Assembly: GCA_025963385.1 (NCBI GenBank) | Contig: JAOPUT010000111.1 | Location: 1 to 35,049, forward strand | Source: Mycobacterium sp. | GTDB taxonomy: Bacteria > Actinomycetota > Actinomycetes > Mycobacteriales > Mycobacteriaceae | Reading direction: 5' to 3' | Length of the DNA stretch: 35,049 bases | In this document: positions 32,526 through 35,049 of the stretch, in pieces | Layout of the letters: each line of letters starts with the position of its first letter | Position numbering within the stretch: position 1 is the first letter of the stretch | The notes under the pieces: model-generated | What the model was told of the DNA's origin: nothing | The model's database searches: none | What the model saw: only the letters and a program-made list of their open reading frames with translations | Translations under genes and position numbers: made by a program

Positions 32526-34076
32526 ATGGGTGCGGGTGACGTTCGGCTGGAGGACGTTCCGGTGGTCGACACCGAGGTTCTGGTCGTGGGCGCGGGCCCG
32601 ACGGGGTTGATGGCCGCCGTCGTCCTCGCCAGGCGCGGGGTGCCGGCGGTGATCGTCGACCGCAAGGCGGGCCCGACCAAGGAATCACGCGCGCTGGCGG
32701 TCCAGGCGCGGACCATGGAGATCTACGACCAGCTCGGCCTCGCCGACCGGGTGTTGGCAGGCGCCTACCGCGCCGAACGGATGCAGATCGGCGCCTCGGG
32801 CAACCTCAACGGTGTCGCGGTCGCGGACCTTCAGCGGGATGCGACCCGTTTTCCGGGTGTGCAGATCTTCGAGCAGAGCCGCAACGAACACCTGCTCCAC
32901 GACGCGCTTCTGGAGAGCAAGGGCGACATCCGCTGGAACCATCGGCTCGTCGATCTGGTCGATCACACTGCCGAACCCGGTGGTCGCGTCATGGCGCTCC
33001 TCGAAGGCGCAGACGGCGACCTGCTCAGGGTGAGTGCCCGATGGTGCATCGGCGCCGACGGCGCCGCCTCCGCGGTACGCCGGGAACTGGATCTGCGTTT
33101 CGACGGCGTCACCGACGAGGCGACCTTCTGGGTCGCCGACATCCGCGACGTGCGAGGCGTGCCGGAGGGTTCGATGGCGATGCGGTTCGGCAATCGGACG
33201 TTCGGCATCGCCTTCCCCCTCGGCGCAGGCGGTCACACCCGACTCGTCGCCCTGGCGCCTCGAGACTCGATCACCGAGCAGGAGGCCATCGCGGCGGCGA
33301 GCAGTGATCTGGGACTCGAACTCGGGCACGTCGACTGGTTCTCCACCTACCGCGTCCATCACCGGGTCGCCTCCAAGTTCCGGGTCGGCTCGATCTTCCT
33401 GGCAGGCGACGCGGGACACGTCCACTCCCCCGTCGGTGGCCAGGGGATGAACACCGGCCTGCAGGACGCCCACAACCTGGCCATGTTGCTCGCCGACGTG
33501 AACGACGGTCGACTGAAACCCGAAGCGCTCCAACGCTATGAGCGTGAACGTCGGCCCGTGGCACTGCATCTGGTCAAGGTGACCGACCGCGCCTTCGGCG
33601 TCATCGGCCGACGCAATCCGATGACCGCGCTGTTCCGGCGTCGGTTCAGCTCGGTGATGAGCAGGGTCGCGCCGCTGATCATGGGGTCCCGCCTGGGACC
33701 GCGCTTCGGCGGCCTCCTTGGCCAGTACCGCATCCACTACCACTTCGTGGACGGAGGGCAACCGACACCGGCCTGGGCCGACGACCCGGCGGTGGGCCGG
33801 CGAGTGCCTCCCGTCGCCGGTAATCAGCAGGCGCTGCAGGACATGACCTGGCAAGTGCACACCTACGGCGCCGGGACCGTCGCCAGACCCGACCTACCCT
33901 CAGGCATCGCCGACCCACGCGACTTCGGCGCCGACCCCCACGGACGCGTCAGGTCCGACCGTGCCTATCTGATCCGGCCCGATCAGTTCGTCGCGGCGTC
34001 GATTCCATTGCACCAGACCGTGATCGACGCCACGCAGCTTCGACTGGCGCTATCGGCCCACTCCGTCAGCCCGTGA
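32526..34076 (+). CDS. FAD-dependent aromatic hydroxylase (PheA/TfdB type)
   Basis: A 516-residue group A flavin monooxygenase. The FAD motif GAGPTGL is at about residues 22-28 (DTEVLVVGAGPTGLMAA). The GD motif with substrate loop GDAGHVHSPVGGQGMNTGLQDA lies around residue 293. RALAVQARTMEIYDQLGL near residue 55 is typical of phenol, polyketide and MhpA-like hydroxylases. They insert one oxygen into an aromatic ring with NAD(P)H and O2. ATG 32526 has GGGAGAAG about 8 bases upstream; the frame is open earlier but inside aroG. The 41-bp gap suggests co-transcription with aroG, so aromatic supply and aromatic oxidation may share control. The end overlaps the opposing MarR2 gene by 11 bp. Confidence 0.9.
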   Translation: MGAGDVRLEDVPVVDTEVLVVGAGPTGLMAAVVLARRGVPAVIVDRKAGPTKESRALAVQARTMEIYDQLGLADRVLAGAYRAERMQIGASGNLNGVAVADLQRDATRFPGVQIFEQSRNEHLLHDALLESKGDIRWNHRLVDLVDHTAEPGGRVMALLEGADGDLLRVSARWCIGADGAASAVRRELDLRFDGVTDEATFWVADIRDVRGVPEGSMAMRFGNRTFGIAFPLGAGGHTRLVALAPRDSITEQEAIAAASSDLGLELGHVDWFSTYRVHHRVASKFRVGSIFLAGDAGHVHSPVGGQGMNTGLQDAHNLAMLLADVNDGRLKPEALQRYERERRPVALHLVKVTDRAFGVIGRRNPMTALFRRRFSSVMSRVAPLIMGSRLGPRFGGLLGQYRIHYHFVDGGQPTPAWADDPAVGRRVPPVAGNQQALQDMTWQVHTYGAGTVARPDLPSGIADPRDFGADPHGRVRSDRAYLIRPDQFVAASIPLHQTVIDATQLRLALSAHSVSP

Positions 34077-34536
34077 CGTCGACGCCGGACCGTGCCTGCA
34101 GGTCCGCGGTATCGCGCATCTCGCCGAGAACGCGCACGACGACCTGCGCAGCCAGCCACAGCGACACCTGATCCTCCGGGGACACGGCGTCGAGCAACTC
34201 CGCGATGCGCTTGCGGCGCTGGTCGGCCCGCGTGTCCCACATCCGCCTGCCCGCCTCGCCGATGATCACCAACGACGCCCGGCCGTCATCGGGATCGCTC
34301 CACCTCTCGAGAAGCCCCTGACGCTCCATGCGCTGTACCAACTGCGTCATCCCCGACTGACTGGCACCCTCCGCCTCGGCAAGGGCCGTCAAACGCATCG
34401 GGCCTTCGCGATTCAACCGATTCAGCACCAACGTCGCGCTGGCGCTGAGCTGGTCGCGATCGGCCAGATACCGCCACATCGTGTCGGCCCCGAGCTCGAC
34501 CATCTCCGCGATGACACGGGCACCGTCTCGTTCCAT
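34066..34536 (-). CDS. MarR-family transcriptional regulator (MarR2)
   Basis: A 156-residue MarR protein: dimer helices, SASATLVLNRLNREGPMRLTAL, recognition helix QSGMTQLVQRMERQGLL and wing WSDPDDGRASLVIIGEAG. It aligns along its length with MarR1 at 407-943 (shared LNRL, EGPxRLT, MTQxxQRxERQGL, SDPxDGRA). ATG 34536 lacks a ribosome-binding site, and TATAAA ends 6 bases before it, so the mRNA is probably leaderless. It is divergent from an mmpS gene, the same plan as the Rv0678-mmpS5-mmpL5 locus of M. tuberculosis, where the MarR protein represses an efflux/siderophore export pair. Repression of this mmpS gene is therefore likely. Whether it also affects the convergent hydroxylase gene is open. 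Confidence 0.92.
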   Translation of the reverse strand: MERDGARVIAEMVELGADTMWRYLADRDQLSASATLVLNRLNREGPMRLTALAEAEGASQSGMTQLVQRMERQGLLERWSDPDDGRASLVIIGEAGRRMWDTRADQRRKRIAELLDAVSPEDQVSLWLAAQVVVRVLGEMRDTADLQARSGVDVTG

Positions 34537-34539
34537 GGA

Positions 34540-34561
34540 GGATTTATATCACTGAAGTGAT
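34540..34561 (-). promoter_or_regulatory. Leaderless promoter and palindromic operator of MarR2
   Basis: On the minus strand GTGATATAAATCC (34552-34540) contains the -10 box TATAAA and ends 3 bases before the ATG. It overlaps a perfect inverted repeat, ATCACT-GA-AGTGAT (34548-34561). MarR bound here would block the polymerase, giving autorepression. Confidence 0.65.
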
Positions 34562-34673
34562 GCAGTAGAGACACAAAAGGGGTCGCGGGCCAAAGCCGTT
34601 TTCGGGCCTGCAACCACGAAGCCAGTCCCCGTATTCCCTTCCTGTCAGAACGCTGTGCGGATGCGCGCTCCGG

Positions 34674-34703
34674 TTGAACTATTCATTCTATGTGGGATAT
34701 AAA
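34674..34703 (+). promoter_or_regulatory. Promoter of the mmpS gene
   Basis: TTGAAC (34674-34679) and TATAAA (34698-34703) are 18 bases apart, a strong sigma-A-type promoter for this genome. The -10 region, GATATAAATC, is shared exactly with the MarR2 promoter on the other strand. Confidence 0.6.
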
Positions 34704-34745
34704 TCTCGCTTGATGGCCGTTGCGATGCGGCGGGAGGGTGTTCAC

Positions 34746-35049
34746 GTGAGCGGGAGTTCGAGGGGCCGGACCGTACTGGCGAAGGCCTGGCTGCCCCTGG
34801 TCACCGTCGTCGTCCTGGCCCTCGGCGCCCTGTGCATGTGGAAGGTGCACCAGTCCTCGGCGCCGGGTCCGGTCCTGGCGGTCAACCCACCGCAGGCGCC
34901 CGAGGAGTTCACCCCCAAACGACTCACCTACGAGTTGTTCGGTGACGTCGGCAGCGGCGGATTACTGGACTACATCGACATCGACGGCCACCCGCACGAG
35001 ATCAACCTGACGGACCTCCCGTGGTCGCACACCGAGACCACCACGCTCA
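34746..35049 (+). CDS. MmpS-family membrane protein (5' part; runs off the window)
   Basis: The first 101 residues of an MmpS protein, the small partner of MmpL lipid or siderophore exporters. A short cytoplasmic start (SGSSRGRTVLAKAW) leads to one membrane helix (about 15-33), then an outer beta-domain with the family pattern RLTYELFGDVGSGGLLDYID and HPHEINLTDLPWSHT. GTG 34746 has GGGAGGG 7 bases upstream; ATG 34713 is in frame and close to the predicted transcription start, so a leaderless longer form is possible. An mmpL gene would be expected just beyond the right edge. It is divergent from MarR2. Confidence 0.92.
   Translation, partial: MSGSSRGRTVLAKAWLPLVTVVVLALGALCMWKVHQSSAPGPVLAVNPPQAPEEFTPKRLTYELFGDVGSGGLLDYIDIDGHPHEINLTDLPWSHTETTTL

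Overview
The window is high-GC actinobacterial DNA and almost certainly mycobacterial, most likely a fast-growing environmental species (Mycolicibacterium type). The grounds are an MmpS gene running off the right edge, a 766-residue acetyl-CoA-type isocitrate lyase (ICL2), a membrane Ser/Thr protein kinase, a secreted GH16 protein like those of mycobacteria, a mycobacterial-type Dps, several genes that look leaderless, and frequent GTG starts. I saw no rRNA, tRNA, CRISPR array, insertion sequence or phage gene. The layout is chromosomal, with short spacers and several convergent gene pairs whose ends overlap.

Left part (1-12.9 kb): a partial secreted protein is translationally coupled to a MarR regulator (MarR1). 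A small secreted protein with a strong terminator and a GH16 enzyme follow. Next come a GNAT-like protein and a divergent pair made of an amidohydrolase-2 (decarboxylase type) and an FMO-like flavin monooxygenase. Dps and a Fur-family regulator share a divergent, palindrome-rich promoter. A MerR regulator lies directly before a histidine ammonia-lyase. A membrane kinase and a GT39-type membrane glycosyltransferase run in the opposite direction.

Middle part (13-27.5 kb): ICL2, a small membrane protein, an aldo/keto reductase, a class II aldolase-like protein, a DUF3616 protein convergent with a CotH-family kinase, an SDR, a membrane GGDEF protein with a degenerate signature, two MFS transporters (one preceded by three direct repeats), a SpoIIAA/STAS-like protein, and a membrane-anchored protein made of two copies of one Cys-bounded domain.

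Right part (27.7-35 kb): a Tat-exported beta-helix lipoprotein is divergent from a GT-C membrane glycosyltransferase. Then comes the most interesting locus. A 23-codon leader peptide carrying Cys-Tyr-Trp-Arg-Phe is followed by competing RNA hairpins and a terminator-like stem, all just upstream of a class I DAHP synthase (first step of aromatic amino acid synthesis) and a PheA/TfdB-type aromatic hydroxylase. This reads as ribosome-mediated attenuation by aromatic amino acids. A second MarR gene (MarR2), divergent from mmpS, closes the window. MarR1 and MarR2 have nearly identical -10/operator boxes placed exactly three bases before their start codons, so they look like paralogous, leaderless, self-regulated repressors at the two ends of the window.
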